A DNA stretch of 15,523 nucleotides from Actinomycetota bacterium (lineage in GTDB: Bacteria; Actinomycetota; Actinomycetes; Nanopelagicales; Nanopelagicaceae). The DNA lies in contig CANLAC010000008.1 in the NCBI GenBank assembly GCA_947488645.1, positions 1-15,523 of the forward strand, in the 5' to 3' direction. The stretch's first letter is position 1; each line of letters opens with the position of its first letter. Below are positions 14,503-15,523 of the stretch, one piece after another. The translations under genes were made by a program, and so were the position numbers. Below the pieces are notes generated by a model. It was not told the DNA's origin, searched no databases, and saw nothing but the letters and a program-made list of their open reading frames with translations.

Positions 14503-14539
14503 TTGACCCCTCGTCAACCACTACCTGTAACTAACAGGT
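14503..14539. promoter_or_regulatory. Two tandem palindromes upstream of the secreted protein gene
   Basis: TTGAC-CCCTC... reads as TTGAC (14503-14507), 5-nt spacer, GTCAA (14513-14517); then ACCTGT (14523-14528), 5-nt spacer, ACAGGT (14534-14539). Both have five-base centres and their centres are 21 bp apart, two helical turns. They sit 25-70 bp before the minus-strand start, a usual place for operators. No terminator-like U-run follows. Which factor, if any, binds is unknown. Confidence 0.4.
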
Positions 14540-14591
14540 TCATGCTGAGGAAGATAGCAAGCAATCCTTAAAACGCGCTTAGAGAAATAGA

Positions 14592-14705
14592 GGGGACACG
14601 TAGGGATTCCCTGCCATCCACGCTTAATCGCCCGCGGGAATCCCTTATTCGCCCATCTTTTTCACAGGTTCAGACTTGTTTTCCCCAATAGAAAAAGGTG
14701 TCCCC
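14592..14705 (+). repeat. Nested inverted repeats in the leader of the collagen-like gene
   Basis: Outer pair: GGGGACAC (14592-14599) and GTGTCCCC (14698-14705), the right arm directly touching the ATG at 14706. Inner pair: AGGGATTCCC (14602-14611) and GGGAATCCCT (14636-14645), perfect over 10 bp with a 24-nt loop; each inner arm is itself a GGGAWTCCC near-palindrome. They may be protein-binding sites or fold the mRNA leader. I found no convincing -10/-35 pair for the + strand gene in this stretch. Confidence 0.45.
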
Positions 14706-15523
14706 ATGAAAGGCAGCAAATCCCTCATAGCAATAACTATCGCAATAAATCTTGCGATAACTCCGTCAGCTATTGCTGCACCGAAAACAACAGTAAAGGC
14801 AGCTGGCCGCGTAGTCACAACTGTTGTTAACACGATTCTAAGTGGTGCCGCAATACCAACGAAAGCCATAGGTATTGATGGCGACTTCTATATAGACACA
14901 AAGAACTTGAATCTCTACGGACCAAAGATAAAAGGTGTGTGGAAGATTGCAACCTCTTTGAAACAAGCAGAATTAAAATCTGTAACAACGGTTGTTGGTG
15001 AGCAGGGTGGAGTAGGTGCTACTGGTGCAACTGGTCCACAAGGAGATAAGGGTGATAAAGGTGCAACCGGTAACACTGGTGCAAATGGTTCTGCTGGACT
15101 AACCGGTGCTTCTGGTGCAACAGGTGCCAAAGGAAACGATGGTGCAACAGGTGCAAGTGGATTTAGCGGAGCTACCGGTGCAACAGGATTAATTGGTGCA
15201 ACTGGGCCTGCCGGTGCAACTGGTTTGAAAGGTGACACAGGTTTAACAGGTGCTACTGGAACTGCTGGTGCAAAAGGTGACACAGGTTTAACAGGTTTAA
15301 CTGGTGCAAAAGGTGACACTGGAACAGCTGGTGCGGCAGGCACTACAGGTATTACGGGCGCGAAAGGTGATACTGGAACTGCGGGTGCGGATGGGATTTC
15401 AAATGCAAAATTCAACAGTTTGCCGAATATTGCACTAAATACAACGAGCGCTGGCGCTAATGGGTCTTCAAACTTCTTCACAGTTGCAGAATTAGGAAAC
15501 TACACGTTTCAAGTATTGATTTC
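14706..15523 (+). CDS. Secreted collagen-like (Gly-X-Y) protein, 3' end beyond the window
   Basis: Open frame of 272 codons with no stop before the window ends. ATG 14706 has AAAAAGG upstream. Residues 1-24 are a signal peptide (cleavage after SAIA). Residues 41-85 contain GIDGDFYIDTKNLNLYGPK, a short module often found just before the collagen repeats of bacterial collagen-like proteins. Residues 98-232 are 45 consecutive Gly-X-Y triplets, expected to form a trimeric triple helix outside the cell. From 233 on (NAKFNSLPNIALNTT...GNYTFQVLI) a non-collagen beta-rich domain begins, in the position of the C1q/TNF-like trimerising heads of such proteins, but it is cut off. Probably a surface adhesin or stalk; anchoring cannot be judged without the C-terminus. 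Confidence 0.9.
   Translation, partial: MKGSKSLIAITIAINLAITPSAIAAPKTTVKAAGRVVTTVVNTILSGAAIPTKAIGIDGDFYIDTKNLNLYGPKIKGVWKIATSLKQAELKSVTTVVGEQGGVGATGATGPQGDKGDKGATGNTGANGSAGLTGASGATGAKGNDGATGASGFSGATGATGLIGATGPAGATGLKGDTGLTGATGTAGAKGDTGLTGLTGAKGDTGTAGAAGTTGITGAKGDTGTAGADGISNAKFNSLPNIALNTTSAGANGSSNFFTVAELGNYTFQVLI
14997..15401 (+). repeat. Collagen Gly-X-Y repeat tract with a 24-nt duplication
   Basis: 405 bp with strict 9-bp periodicity encoding 45 uninterrupted Gly-X-Y triplets. GAT is the commonest triplet (10 copies); GAK-GDT pairs recur. A 24-nt stretch beginning AAAGGTGACACAGG occurs identically at 15228-15251 and 15273-15296, exactly 45 bp (five triplets) apart, pointing to recent in-frame duplication. 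Confidence 0.93.

Noticed and set aside
14997..15401. Regular short repeats that might be a CRISPR array
   Set aside because: The period is 9 bp with no constant repeat and variable spacer, and it is an in-frame Gly-X-Y coding tract.
14915..15481. A 188-codon minus-strand open frame rich in Ala-Pro-Val repeats
   Set aside because: It is the reverse reading of the collagen tract: Gly/Thr/Ala codons with 9-bp periodicity read backwards give APV-type repeats. It has no signal, no ribosome site, and the plus-strand frame has a signal peptide and a coherent domain order.

Overview
The window (about 15.5 kb, moderate to low GC) looks like a chromosomal stretch from a small-genome actinobacterium, most plausibly a freshwater acI-type (Nanopelagicales) lineage. 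Four things point there: an EttA / hot-dog thioesterase / alpha-glucosidase / group II truncated haemoglobin / HNH nuclease / PepN / RpiB order that resembles the order I recall around Rv2477c-Rv2465c in Mycobacterium tuberculosis; an RpiB with the Glu-type active site rather than the E. coli Cys; candidate leaderless promoters with TANNNT -10 boxes; and very tight gene packing. The taxonomic call is inference; there is no rRNA in the window.

Region 1 (2-3361) is the phosphate uptake cassette: the 3' end of pstC, then pstA, pstB and pstS. pstS comes last and has its own upstream region with a PHO-box-like 11-nt array and a 9-bp inverted repeat whose right arm carries the Shine-Dalgarno. It ends in a strong, apparently bidirectional terminator shared with a tRNA-Arg(UCU) gene on the opposite strand (3377-3450).

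Region 2 (3493-8839) is a five-gene operon on the + strand with junctions of +2 to -4 nt: ettA (ribosome-associated ABC-F ATPase), a small 4HBT-type thioesterase, a GH13 alpha-glucosidase, a 12-TM MFS transporter and glbO. It meets a convergent short MscS-family channel gene, the two coding regions overlapping by 13 bp.

Region 3 (9373-13900) is housekeeping: mscS (-) diverges from an HNH nuclease gene (+). A 56-residue membrane-protein gene with a candidate leaderless promoter (10031-10201) abuts the stop codon of convergent pepN. pepN diverges from trmB, and trmB and rpiB share a TTAA stop overlap. Three convergent gene pairs in a row therefore have no intergenic space.

Region 4 (13926-15523) is the accessory, cell-surface part. 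A small secreted protein (-), with a His-bearing helix, one all-helical module and a Lys/Pro/Gly tail, diverges from a secreted collagen-like protein (+) that runs off the window. The collagen-like protein has 45 uninterrupted Gly-X-Y triplets, almost no proline and Thr at nearly half of the Y positions. The 234 bp between them hold several perfect inverted repeats. I consider this the most interesting part of the window. I see no CRISPR array, insertion sequence, phage genes or defence system.
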